Assembly (NCBI GenBank): GCA_026391775.1 | Contig: JAPLDK010000009.1 | Location: 50,085-114,084 of the forward strand | DNA from: Bacteroidota bacterium | GTDB taxonomy: Bacteria > Bacteroidota > Bacteroidia > Bacteroidales > FEN-979 | DNA length: 64,000 nt | Direction of reading: 5' to 3' | In this document: piece after piece, positions 53,375-61,492 of the stretch | Position numbering within the stretch: the first letter of the stretch is position 1 | Layout of the letters: every line of letters starts with the position of its first letter | Translations under genes and position numbers: made by a program | The notes under the pieces: generated by a model | The model's database searches: none | What the model saw: the letters and a program-made list of their open reading frames with translations, nothing else | What the model was told of the DNA's origin: nothing

Positions 53375-54725
53375 AAAAGTACTGATCCTCGGTGCCGGGC
53401 TGGTAGCCAGGCCAATCGTCAAACACCTGTTATCACAGGGTTTTTGCGTTACTGTAGCATCCAACACGCCGGATCGTGCCGCCCGGATGATCAATAACCA
53501 CCCTTCCGGCATGACCTTGAATTGGGAGGCCACTGATGAAACCGCACTGGATGCTTTGATCGGTGAGCATGACCTTACGGTCAGCCTTCTGCCGTATACA
53601 TTTCATGTAATGGTGGCACGTCACTGTATTGCCCATAAAAAGAACATGGTGACAACCTCCTACGTGAAACCGGAGATGCGTGAACTGGATGGACAAGCAA
53701 GGCAAGCCGGGATCATTATCCTGAATGAGATCGGCCTTGACCCCGGGATCGACCATATGTCGGCCATGCGCATCATCGACCATATTCATATGAAAGAAGG
53801 CGCTGTCCTGGAATTCTACAGCATATGCGGGGCGCTGCCAGCTCCTGAAGCTGCAGGGAATCCTTTTAAGTACAAGTTTTCATGGAGCCCAAAAGGGGTT
53901 GTCATGGCCGGCAACAATGATGCATTGTATCTTCGCCACGGCAAAATCGTGAGCGTACCAACAAAAGAACTATTCAACGATCCTTTTACCGTTGATTTTC
54001 CGGAAGTCGGACGACTTGAAGTCTATCCTAACCGCGATTCCCTCGCATACAGGGACATTTACGGCATTCCTGAAGCCCAGACGGTTTATCGCGGAACATT
54101 CCGTTTCAAAGGATGGTGCGAAAGCCTGAATATCATCAAACAGTTAGGCCTGATCTCCTATGAGAATTCCGACATGTCGGGCATGAGCTATGCTGGCCTG
54201 ATCGGGAAACAGCTGAAGAACCTGGGATACAAACCGGGTATTGCTAACCGGAATATACGCTTTGATGTGGCCGGCTGTCTCGGGATCCCGATTGATTCTC
54301 ATGCCCTTGATGCCATGGATTGGCTTGGATTGTTTGAAGACAAACCGATGAACCGTAAAACAGACAGCACATTTGAAGTTGTATCTGACCTTATGATCAG
54401 TAAAATGGGTCTCGGGGATAAGGAAAGGGATATGGTTGTATTGCAACATTCTTTCCTTGCAGCATATTCCGATGGGCGGAAGGAGGTGATCCGCTCCCGC
54501 ATGCTTGATTTCGGATCCCCGGCAACCGATACTTCTATTGCCCGCACAGTTGCCCTTCCTGCAGCCATCGGTGTTGAAATGATTCTCAAAGGGGAAATCC
54601 GTGAAAAAGGCGTTCATATCCCGGTTATCCCGTCAATTTACGAACCTGTACTGAATGCGCTGGAAGCACTTGGTATAAAGATGACGGAGGAATTCGGTCT
54701 TCCCGTTTCGGAAAATATCAAATGA
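53367..54725 (+). CDS. Saccharopine dehydrogenase (glutamate-forming type)
   Basis: 452 aa. It begins KKVLILGAGLVARPIVKHLL (dinucleotide-binding glycines) and has NEIGLDPGIDHMSAMRIID, the hallmark of the SDH domain of AASS and related enzymes, plus FSWSPKGVV. It is predicted to cleave saccharopine to glutamate and alpha-aminoadipate semialdehyde. It overlaps the LKR gene by 8 bp. No aminoadipate-semialdehyde dehydrogenase gene follows in the window. Confidence 0.9.
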   Translation: MTKKVLILGAGLVARPIVKHLLSQGFCVTVASNTPDRAARMINNHPSGMTLNWEATDETALDALIGEHDLTVSLLPYTFHVMVARHCIAHKKNMVTTSYVKPEMRELDGQARQAGIIILNEIGLDPGIDHMSAMRIIDHIHMKEGAVLEFYSICGALPAPEAAGNPFKYKFSWSPKGVVMAGNNDALYLRHGKIVSVPTKELFNDPFTVDFPEVGRLEVYPNRDSLAYRDIYGIPEAQTVYRGTFRFKGWCESLNIIKQLGLISYENSDMSGMSYAGLIGKQLKNLGYKPGIANRNIRFDVAGCLGIPIDSHALDAMDWLGLFEDKPMNRKTDSTFEVVSDLMISKMGLGDKERDMVVLQHSFLAAYSDGRKEVIRSRMLDFGSPATDTSIARTVALPAAIGVEMILKGEIREKGVHIPVIPSIYEPVLNALEALGIKMTEEFGLPVSENIK

Positions 54726-54787
54726 AAAACGCCGTTCACCTGCATCCACAATCCGGTATCCAGTAACGAGTCATCAAATTTAATAGT

Positions 54788-55666
54788 ATGTCGGAATTCA
54801 TTGCCATAGTCATCCTCATCATAGTTATTTATGCTGTTATAACTATGCGTAAAAAACCTGGAAGTTCTGCAGGCAGCAATGAAAATAAGAATAGCGGAGG
54901 AAGCTCTGATGTGCCTCCCCCCGGCCAGGGCCCGTTTCAGCCGCCTTCATCCGGCGGCTACAGCAAATGGGTAGGTGGTGGACTTGGATGGGTGTTCGGC
55001 GGGCCTATCGGAGGGATCCTTGGATTTGCACTCGGCTCTATGTTCGAAGGCATGAATAAGGGAAACTATGCATACCGGGGTACCCCCAGAGGCGATTTTT
55101 CAATGAGCCTGCTTGTGTTATCAGCCGCGGTCATGAAAGCCGATAATAAAGTAGTGAAATCGGAGCTCGATTATGTACGGAGCTTCTTCATCCGCCAGTT
55201 TGGCGAAGAAGAAGGTTCACGGATGATGCTGATGCTCCGGGAAATACTGAAGCAGGAAATACAACTGCAGGAGGTAAGTTCACAGATCGGGCAATATATG
55301 GATTATTCTTCTAAACTTACCCTTCTTCATTTTCTCTTTGGAATTGCCGCTGCCGATGGGGAATATCACCCCGATGAGGTTTCTGTGATCGAAACCATCT
55401 CCGGCTTTATGGGCATCAGCCACCAGGACTTTACTTCTGTAAAAGCTATGTTTGTAAAAGATACAAACTGGGCCTATACGGTGCTTGAAATAATCCCTGA
55501 TGCCAGTGATGACGAGGTAAAGAAAGCATATCGGGACATGGCTAAAAAACACCACCCTGATATGGTCGCACAACTGGGCGATGATATCAAACGGGCCGCA
55601 ACAGAAAAATTCCAGAAAATAAATGCTGCCTATGAGGAGATCAGGAAACAAAGGGGTATGATCTGA
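54788..55666 (+). CDS. DjlA-like membrane co-chaperone (TerB plus DnaJ domains)
   Basis: 292 aa. An N-terminal membrane helix (FIAIVILIIVIYAVI) is followed by a Gly/Ser/Pro-rich segment and a glycine-rich hydrophobic stretch (about 60-90). A TerB-like helical domain at ~105-215 (SAAVMKADNKVVKSELDYVRSFF, GIAAADGEYHPDE) and a C-terminal J domain with HPD at 256-258 complete it. This is the layout of DjlA, a DnaK co-chaperone facing the cytoplasm. It probably recruits DnaK to the inner membrane; no DnaK is nearby. Confidence 0.9.
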   Translation: MSEFIAIVILIIVIYAVITMRKKPGSSAGSNENKNSGGSSDVPPPGQGPFQPPSSGGYSKWVGGGLGWVFGGPIGGILGFALGSMFEGMNKGNYAYRGTPRGDFSMSLLVLSAAVMKADNKVVKSELDYVRSFFIRQFGEEEGSRMMLMLREILKQEIQLQEVSSQIGQYMDYSSKLTLLHFLFGIAAADGEYHPDEVSVIETISGFMGISHQDFTSVKAMFVKDTNWAYTVLEIIPDASDDEVKKAYRDMAKKHHPDMVAQLGDDIKRAATEKFQKINAAYEEIRKQRGMI

Positions 55667-55684
55667 TAAACCCCTGGCATCTGC

Positions 55685-56392
55685 CTATCTCTTAATCGTA
55701 TCGAGTTCTTCAAACGAAAGGTCCATCAGTTCGTAATCCTTCCATCCCGGGAAATCAAAATGCCACCATTCACTTGGGTAGACAGTGAAACCGTATTTTG
55801 CCATTGCCGTTATCAGAAGGTGCCTGTTCAGTTTTGCCTCATCCGGGATCTGCTGATACCCTGAGCTTGCTTTGGCAGTGAAGTCATCATAAGGTGTTGG
55901 CATTACAAGCTCCTTTCCTGTTTTAAGGTCAACAAGGCTAACGTCAACCGCACATCCGCGGTTATGCCTTGACCCGGTGACCGGAGAAGCAACAAAGGCA
56001 GTGTCATGAATGATATCCCAGAAAAGCAGGGTTGCAGCATAAGGGCGGTATGCATCGAAGACCTTGAGCCCCAGGCCACGCTTTGATAGTTCACTCTGAA
56101 CCCCGGTAAGTGCCCTGGCTACTTTCAGCCTTGCATAAGCGCGGGCTGAGGTATAAACCTTTTTATGAGTAAAATTATTACTCGTTGCATACCGTATATC
56201 CAGAACTATCCCTGCCACAGTTTTCTGGAGATCCACCAGCCGTTTCAGGCTGTCATTTTTGATAAGGCCTGAATAAACCTCCGTGCTTGAGATGATGTTC
56301 AGGGTGTACGGATTTCTTTTGGTTTTCTGGGCGTTCAGGCTGAAGGTAAACAGTATGAGAACGAAAAGGGTTGTGATGCGGGTGGGTTTCAT
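55685..56392 (-). CDS. D-alanyl-D-alanine dipeptidase (VanX-like, peptidase M15D), exported
   Basis: 235 aa from the ATG at 56392 (MKPTRITTLFVLILFTFSLNAQ signal peptide). VanX/DdpX motifs: VFDAYRPYAATLLFWD, SRHNRGCAVDVSL (zinc ligands His and Asp) and SEWWHFDF (catalytic Glu and zinc His). It cleaves D-Ala-D-Ala, here probably for wall recycling or nutrient use. A vancomycin-resistance role is not suggested: there is no vanHA, no two-component system, and the enzyme is exported. Confidence 0.93.
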   Translation of the reverse strand: MKPTRITTLFVLILFTFSLNAQKTKRNPYTLNIISSTEVYSGLIKNDSLKRLVDLQKTVAGIVLDIRYATSNNFTHKKVYTSARAYARLKVARALTGVQSELSKRGLGLKVFDAYRPYAATLLFWDIIHDTAFVASPVTGSRHNRGCAVDVSLVDLKTGKELVMPTPYDDFTAKASSGYQQIPDEAKLNRHLLITAMAKYGFTVYPSEWWHFDFPGWKDYELMDLSFEELDTIKR

Positions 56393-56476
56393 GAATTCAT
56401 TTTTGTTTTTAATAACTTCGCGGACTGAGGAGTTAATTTTTCTCAAAGTTCTGAAAAATTCATTCATTTACAATCT

Positions 56477-57679
56477 ATGGCTGAACTTTTGTTTACCCCC
56501 TGCCGGCTTGGCCCGCTTACTCTCAGAAACCGTTCCATACGTTCGGCAGCCTTTGAAGGTATGTGCCCCGGACACCTGGTTTCGGATGACCTTATTCAGT
56601 ATCACAAAGCTGTAGCCGAAGGAGGAATAGGAATGACAACGGTGGCCTATGCTGCAGTTTCTCAAAGCGGGCTTTCATTTGACCACCAGCTATGGCTTAG
56701 AAAGGAAGCAGTGCCCAAACTTAAAACGCTCACAGAGGCTATACATAAAGGGGGAGCTGCAGCTGCCATTCAGATCGGCCACTGCGGTCAGATGGCGAAA
56801 ACTTCGGTAAGTGGAGAATGTATCTCCCCATCCGGAAGGTTTAACTTATATGGCCCGACCTGGCCCAGGGCCATGAATAAAAATGACATTAAGAATGTGG
56901 TTGCAGATTTCAGGCAGGCAGTAAACCTGGCCGGAGAGAGTGGCTTCGATGCAGTAGAAGTACATGCGGGCCATGGTTATCTGATAAGCCAGTTTCTCTC
57001 TCAGCACACCAACAAGCGAAAGGATGAATACGGGGGGAACTTTGAAAACCGCAGTCATTTCATGAAGGAAGTAATTTCAGAAATCATGGATGTCGCCGGT
57101 CCCGGTATTGCCGTCCTTGTCAAAATGAACCTTCGCGACGGATTCAAGGGAGGAATGGAACTTGACGAATCCATTGAGGTGGCGAAGATCCTCGAAAACA
57201 TTGGAGTTCATGCGCTTGTCCTGAGTGGCGGTTTTGTAAGCAGGGCACCGATGTATGTTATGAGGGGCAGGATGCCGGTAAAGGTAATGGCTTTTTACAT
57301 GCATGAGAAATGGATGAAATTCGGTGTAAAGTGGTTTGGCAACCTGCTAATGAAACCTGAACCATTCACAGAAGCCTATTTTCTAACCGATGCCCGGCGA
57401 ATAAGGGAATCTGTAACATTGCCTCTGGTATATGTAGGAGGTATGGTTTCTAAAACCGGAATAGAAAAGGTCCTCGGGGAGGGTTTCGAATTTGTTCAGA
57501 TAGCCCGCGCCCTCATCCACGACCCGGCATTTATCAACAAAATAAAAACCGGAGAGCTTTCGGTCTCCGGTTGTAATCATGCAAACTATTGTATTGCAGT
57601 TATGTATTCGGGTAAAATGGCCTGCTATCAGAATGAAAAAGACCGTTCTGCCCCCTGGCTTAAATACCTTGAAGGATAA
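56477..57679 (+). CDS. Old Yellow Enzyme-like NADH:flavin oxidoreductase
   Basis: 400 aa FMN barrel. Seen: LFTPCRLGPLTLRNRSIRSAAFEGM, EVHAGHGYLISQFLSQHTNKRKDEYGG (family signature) and a phosphate-binding VLGEGFEFVQIARALIHDP. It reduces activated double bonds. The C-terminus keeps scattered cysteines (CNHANYCIAVM...MAC) where dienoyl-CoA reductase-type enzymes bind a 4Fe-4S cluster, but the usual CxxCxxxC spacing is not there and the second half of such enzymes is absent. Near its 3' end the coding DNA holds a hairpin that works as a terminator on the other strand. Confidence 0.9.
   Translation: MAELLFTPCRLGPLTLRNRSIRSAAFEGMCPGHLVSDDLIQYHKAVAEGGIGMTTVAYAAVSQSGLSFDHQLWLRKEAVPKLKTLTEAIHKGGAAAAIQIGHCGQMAKTSVSGECISPSGRFNLYGPTWPRAMNKNDIKNVVADFRQAVNLAGESGFDAVEVHAGHGYLISQFLSQHTNKRKDEYGGNFENRSHFMKEVISEIMDVAGPGIAVLVKMNLRDGFKGGMELDESIEVAKILENIGVHALVLSGGFVSRAPMYVMRGRMPVKVMAFYMHEKWMKFGVKWFGNLLMKPEPFTEAYFLTDARRIRESVTLPLVYVGGMVSKTGIEKVLGEGFEFVQIARALIHDPAFINKIKTGELSVSGCNHANYCIAVMYSGKMACYQNEKDRSAPWLKYLEG
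57538..57572 (-). terminator. Rho-independent terminator for the cupredoxin gene, inside the convergent OYE coding sequence
   Basis: On the minus strand a 9-bp perfect stem AACCGGAGA / TCTCCGGTT with an 8-nt loop is followed by TTTATTTT. It is 114 nt beyond the cupredoxin gene stop and lies within the plus-strand reading frame of the flavoprotein. Confidence 0.7.
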
Positions 57680-57685
57680 TAAGCC

Positions 57686-58813
57686 TTAGAGGGTTTTAAC
57701 AATCTTCTGCACTTTACCGCTGTTGCCTATCCTTAAAAAGTAAATCCCTTCAGATAATGTACTTAAATCAATTGAAGCAGGGCTGCCCGAAATTGTGACC
57801 GGTCCCAGTACCCTCGAACTGTTAATATTGTAAATGCTGACTTCAACTTCGGATGTCTTTAAGGATTCCGAAAGTACGGTGAGTTTTGATCTGACAGGGT
57901 TCGGATAAAAAGTAAAAGCCTCTGCAGCCTGATCATTCACCCCCAATGCTGCGTCCTGGTTCACTGTTACCATTTGATCGGGAAGGCCACTCACTGCTAT
58001 TGTGATCATCGCTATGCGCTGGCTGCCGGTTGAATTGACAGTATAAGTTGCTGCGATTGTACCATTCCCTGTTCCTGAAGGAGTTACCGTACACCAAGTC
58101 TGGTCACTTACGGAGGTCCAGTTTGTGTTTGACGTTACACTAAAATTTACTGAACCTGCAGCCTGTGTTACATTCTGGGATGATGGTGTAACAGTGAGTG
58201 TTGGTGCTGCACCTGCCTGCGTGATAGTGACGGTTTGAGTGGCTGCTCCCGACGCAGTTACCGTTATCGTTGCAGAACGCTGGCTTGTTGAAGTGTTCTC
58301 GGAATACGTTGCACTGATCGTACCGTTTCCCGATCCTGAAGGAGTGCAGGTACACCATACCATATTGCAACCTGCATTCCAGCTGGTATTTGAACTTACC
58401 GTGAAACTTGTGCTTCCTGCAGCAGCTCCTACATTCTGATTCGCCGGGGCAACAGAGAGGGTGTTGGAGGGATTTGTCGCTACAAAAGAGGCTACCATTC
58501 CCATCGCTGCATGAGGAGTGCAAACGTAATCGTATGTTCCGGCAGCAGTAACAGTGTAAGAATACGTTGTGTTTGATGAATTGATCAGATGATCCCAGGA
58601 GGTTGCACCTGCCGGGATAGTTGAAGAAGTCGTTGTATGTGATCCGGATACCCAGACCCACTTTACTGTATCACCAACCGTGACATTCAGACTGGAGGGA
58701 TTAAAAAAGAAGTTCCCCACCTGGACCTGGTGAACGGTAGCGATAGCTTTGGTTGCTGTAAACAATCCTGCCAGAAGTATCATGGCAGTGAAAGTGTATA
58801 TCTTGCTTTTCAT
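57686..58813 (-). CDS. Secreted cupredoxin with two BACON domains and a T9SS sorting domain
   Basis: 375 aa. A signal peptide (~26 aa) is followed by a plastocyanin-like domain (~27-112) with a full type 1 copper set: H59, C98, H101, M106 (C-x2-H-x4-M as in plastocyanin). Then come two BACON/Ig-like domains at about 118-208 and 210-290, each with a W-C-T...PSG-G-x-G motif. The first has extra cysteines C149, C154 and C156. A type A T9SS sorting domain (FYPNPVRSKLTV ... YFLRIGNSGKVQKIVKTL) ends it. Predicted to be a surface or secreted blue-copper protein; the partner is unknown. Confidence 0.88.
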   Translation of the reverse strand: MKSKIYTFTAMILLAGLFTATKAIATVHQVQVGNFFFNPSSLNVTVGDTVKWVWVSGSHTTTSSTIPAGATSWDHLINSSNTTYSYTVTAAGTYDYVCTPHAAMGMVASFVATNPSNTLSVAPANQNVGAAAGSTSFTVSSNTSWNAGCNMVWCTCTPSGSGNGTISATYSENTSTSQRSATITVTASGAATQTVTITQAGAAPTLTVTPSSQNVTQAAGSVNFSVTSNTNWTSVSDQTWCTVTPSGTGNGTIAATYTVNSTGSQRIAMITIAVSGLPDQMVTVNQDAALGVNDQAAEAFTFYPNPVRSKLTVLSESLKTSEVEVSIYNINSSRVLGPVTISGSPASIDLSTLSEGIYFLRIGNSGKVQKIVKTL

Positions 58814-58849
58814 AAAATGCTTTAATAATTAATTTAGACTAATTAAATG

Positions 58850-58880
58850 CAAAGATACAATATAAAATGTCTCTTGTCAA
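58850..58880 (-). promoter_or_regulatory. Promoter of the cupredoxin gene (TTG-20-TATCTTTG)
   Basis: The -7 TATCTTTG is at 58850-58857 and a -33 TTG at 58878-58880, spacing 20, which is the preferred Bacteroidota geometry. The leader to the start at 58813 is about 35 nt. The best-formed promoter in the window. Confidence 0.7.
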
Positions 58881-59084
58881 GAATTATTCTAAATAAGTTA
58901 TAAAGAAATTATAAAGGTATTTGGATTAACTTATCATCTCGTATCTGCCAGTAACGCCTTTGGCCAGGATATGGCCTGGTTTCTGGCGGGATAGTGAACA
59001 AAACAAAGTGAATCCAATCTCCATTGGGGGCATCGGGATCGTCATACGCACAGAGTCAGGAGATGTCAGGGATATAATAATGAT

Positions 59085-59092
59085 TATTTTTG
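59085..59092 (+). promoter_or_regulatory. -7 element (TATTTTTG) for the GH29 gene
   Basis: Exact TAnnTTTG, 23 nt before the ATG at 59116. Confidence 0.5.
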
Positions 59093-59115
59093 GGTTAAAT
59101 TAATCCACCTTCATT

Positions 59116-60537
59116 ATGAAAACAATAAAAAAAACTGTTATTTCCTTTTTCATTTTTTTATTGCTGATAACAATTTTCAGATTCCCGGCTTTCTCCCATG
59201 AAAAGAATAAGCAGGACAGGGAAACAGAGCCTCTGGTTTTGGAAAAACTTGAACAATGGAAAGATCTGAAATTTGGCCTGCTGATGCATTGGGGAACCTA
59301 TTCCCAGTGGGGAATAGTTGAATCCTGGTCGCTTTGCAGCGAGGATGAACCCTGGTGTACCCGTAAAATGAAAAGTTACGTGGATTATTGCAAAGCGTAT
59401 GTTGAACTGAAAAATACCTTCAACCCCGTAAAATTCGACCCCGACAAATGGGCTGCTGCAGCAAAATATGCAGGAATGAGATATGTTATTTTCACGACAA
59501 AGCATCACGATGGATTCTGTATGTTTGATACGAAGCAAACTGATTATAAAATAACCGCTATGGATTGCCCTTTCCACAGAAATGCCAAAGCCAATGTGGC
59601 TAAGGAGATTTTTAATGCCTTCAGGAAACAGGGTTTCTGGACAGGAGCTTATTTTTCCAAGCCCGACTGGCATTCGAATGACTATTGGGCTGAGGAATGG
59701 GCGACTCCGGACCGCAATGTGAATTACAGTATAAAAAAGTACCCTGAACGCTGGCACGGGTTTTGTGATTTCACCTATAAGCAGGTAAACGAGCTTACTA
59801 CACAATATGGGAAACTGGATATTTTATGGCTTGATGGCGGATGGGTGTGTACGCAAAATAACCAGGATATCAATATGCCGGAAATAGCCGCGATGGCAAG
59901 GAAAAACCAGCCCGGTATGATCATTGTGGACCGGGCCGTAGGAGGGAGGTATGAGAATTACCGCACCCCGGAGCAGGAAATACCTGAAAAACCGGTGGAA
60001 TACCCCTGGGAAACCTGCATGACTATGGCAGGCTCCTGGTCTTATGTGCCTGGTGATGTGTATAAACCGGCAAACAGGATCATTCATATGCTGGCCGATA
60101 TCGTCTGCAAAGGGGGGAACTATCTTCTCAATATTGGCCCCTCGCCCGAAGGGACCTTGGCTGATACTGCTTATGCACGTCTTCTGGAGATCGGCGACTG
60201 GATGAAGATCAATGGGGAGGCTATTTATAATTCAAGGCCTGTCAACCCCCCGAAATATAAGAACATCTGCTTTACTTCAAACCCTGATGGTTCAATTTAC
60301 TGCCTGTATCTTGCAAGGCCTGATGAAAAAGTCATGCCTGCCAGCCTTTTTGTTGATGGTTTTCAGCCATCAAAAGGATCTGTCATAGCACTGCTGGGTA
60401 AATCCGGTATATTAAAATGGAAGCAGGAAGATACTGGATTCAGGATTTTAATTTCGTCTGCGGATCAAAAATCCCCGCCATGCCGGCATGCCTGGGTTTT
60501 CAAGGTAAAAATGAACAATGTGGATAAAAGGCCTTGA
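59116..60537 (+). CDS. Alpha-L-fucosidase-like glycoside hydrolase, family GH29
   Basis: 473 aa with a signal peptide (~27 aa, ending PAFS). GH29 barrel: WKDLKFGLLMHWGTYSQWG near the start, FTTKHHDGFCMFDTKQTDYKI (substrate-binding HH), and nucleophile D240 in LDILWLDGGW. The general acid is not certain by eye. It is followed by a short C-terminal beta domain with YNSRPVNPPKY. Probably releases alpha-L-fucose from glycans in the periplasm or outside. It stands alone, with no SusC/D pair or sulfatase nearby. Confidence 0.92.
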   Translation: MKTIKKTVISFFIFLLLITIFRFPAFSHEKNKQDRETEPLVLEKLEQWKDLKFGLLMHWGTYSQWGIVESWSLCSEDEPWCTRKMKSYVDYCKAYVELKNTFNPVKFDPDKWAAAAKYAGMRYVIFTTKHHDGFCMFDTKQTDYKITAMDCPFHRNAKANVAKEIFNAFRKQGFWTGAYFSKPDWHSNDYWAEEWATPDRNVNYSIKKYPERWHGFCDFTYKQVNELTTQYGKLDILWLDGGWVCTQNNQDINMPEIAAMARKNQPGMIIVDRAVGGRYENYRTPEQEIPEKPVEYPWETCMTMAGSWSYVPGDVYKPANRIIHMLADIVCKGGNYLLNIGPSPEGTLADTAYARLLEIGDWMKINGEAIYNSRPVNPPKYKNICFTSNPDGSIYCLYLARPDEKVMPASLFVDGFQPSKGSVIALLGKSGILKWKQEDTGFRILISSADQKSPPCRHAWVFKVKMNNVDKRP

Positions 60538-60542
60538 AGGTC

Positions 60543-60602
60543 GCGATGGCGTGATGACTTCACAATTCGACATTCGTTGATCAATATTCGATATTCATTT
60601 TG
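60543..60602 (+). repeat. Dispersed intergenic repeat, copy B
   Basis: Plus-strand order: GCGATGGCGTGATGA (60543-60557) then TTCGTTGATCAATATTC (60573-60589). It lies just after the fucosidase stop, in the 66-bp gap to the convergent aldo/keto reductase. The 17-bp second part is identical to copy A at 51164-51180 (opposite strand). Confidence 0.7.
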
Positions 60603-60603
60603 A

Positions 60604-61485
60604 TTATATCAGTCCCACCCAATCCGTATCATTTGTTTTAAAACCTTCCCTCAGGTAAGTATAGATTTCAGGCGAAAGCGGTCCTTTTTCAAAGGCTTCA
60701 ACCCCGATTTTAAGATGACCGATAGATGAGGTTCCAAGTATGCATGTGTCCACGCCTTCTGTAAATGCGGTAAAGCGAAGTGCCAGTTCATCCCAGTTCA
60801 GGCCTTGGGCATCCGGGTTCATTTTTTTCCACCTGTGCCAGTATTCTTCACTGTAATGTCCGACCGGTGGACTGGTATGCCTCCAGGGTGCATTTGCAAT
60901 GGGGCGCTTTGCTATCACTCCCATTCCTGTTTTTTTTGCACCGGGAAGATAATTTGAAATTCCTCTCTGGTCGCAGAAATTTATGGAAGTTTGCAGGCTT
61001 GCAAAACGTTTGCTTTCAATTGCATAGCCCAGAGCTTCGTTTTCACCTGAGTATGCAGCAGCCCGGATCTTACCTTGCTCTCTTGCTTTCTCCAGTGCAG
61101 CTGTGGCTTCACCTTTCTCAAGCACCTCCAGGCTGCATGAATGGAGGTGCACGATATCCAGGTAATCGGTCCGCATCAGTTTCAGTGCCTCATCCACATT
61201 CGCAATCACAGTCTCATAAGACCAGTCGGGATGCCATTGATCGTTATACCCGACCTTGGTGGAAAGAATAAATTCACTTCTTCTGTGAGCAATATACCGG
61301 CCGATGTTTTTCTCAGAGAAACCGTATGCCCGGGCTGTATCAATGAGGTTGATCCCAAGATCCAGGACTGTGTTGAGCAAGGATTCGTATGCTTTCCCCT
61401 CAGCATTCCCATCACCTATATGTCCGGCGCCAAATCCTACACACGAAACCCTGAATCCTGTATTCCCGAAATTTCTGTACTCCAT
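60604..61485 (-). CDS. Aldo/keto reductase
   Basis: 293 aa from the ATG at 61485 (MEYRNFGNTGFRVSCVGFG, the standard family start). The longer frame to 61650 lies inside the porin gene and is rejected. NAD(P)-dependent barrel with INLIDTARAYG (catalytic Asp and Tyr), LSTKVGY (Lys) and DIVHLHSC (His region). The substrate is unknown, commonly sugars or aldehydes. It starts 7 bp after the porin gene on the same strand. Confidence 0.92.
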   Translation of the reverse strand: MEYRNFGNTGFRVSCVGFGAGHIGDGNAEGKAYESLLNTVLDLGINLIDTARAYGFSEKNIGRYIAHRRSEFILSTKVGYNDQWHPDWSYETVIANVDEALKLMRTDYLDIVHLHSCSLEVLEKGEATAALEKAREQGKIRAAAYSGENEALGYAIESKRFASLQTSINFCDQRGISNYLPGAKKTGMGVIAKRPIANAPWRHTSPPVGHYSEEYWHRWKKMNPDAQGLNWDELALRFTAFTEGVDTCILGTSSIGHLKIGVEAFEKGPLSPEIYTYLREGFKTNDTDWVGLI

Positions 61486-61492
61486 ATGTTTC

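Larger units (their letters stand above)
58814..59115. other. 302-bp intergenic region between the cupredoxin and fucosidase genes
   Basis: It holds the cupredoxin promoter at its left end and a -7 element for the fucosidase at its right end. In the middle (about 58952-58986) is a weak imperfect hairpin, CCAGG/CCTGG within CGCC/GGCG. No ORF, tRNA or repeat was seen in the rest. Confidence 0.55.

Noticed and set aside
55685..56392. Vancomycin-resistance gene vanX
   Set aside because: Same family, but the protein is exported and stands alone without vanH, vanA or regulators. It is more likely a general dipeptidase.
58952..58986. Hairpin CCAGG/CCTGG inside CGCC/GGCG as a terminator or small RNA
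   Set aside because: Imperfect, large internal loops, no T tract and no promoter pointing into it.
41754..60537. Polysaccharide utilisation locus (GH27 alpha-galactosidase, GH29 fucosidase, TonB receptors)
   Set aside because: The two hydrolases are 15 kb apart, on opposite strands, with no SusD homologue, no hybrid two-component or anti-sigma regulator. The receptors pair with DUF4249 or the HMA protein instead.
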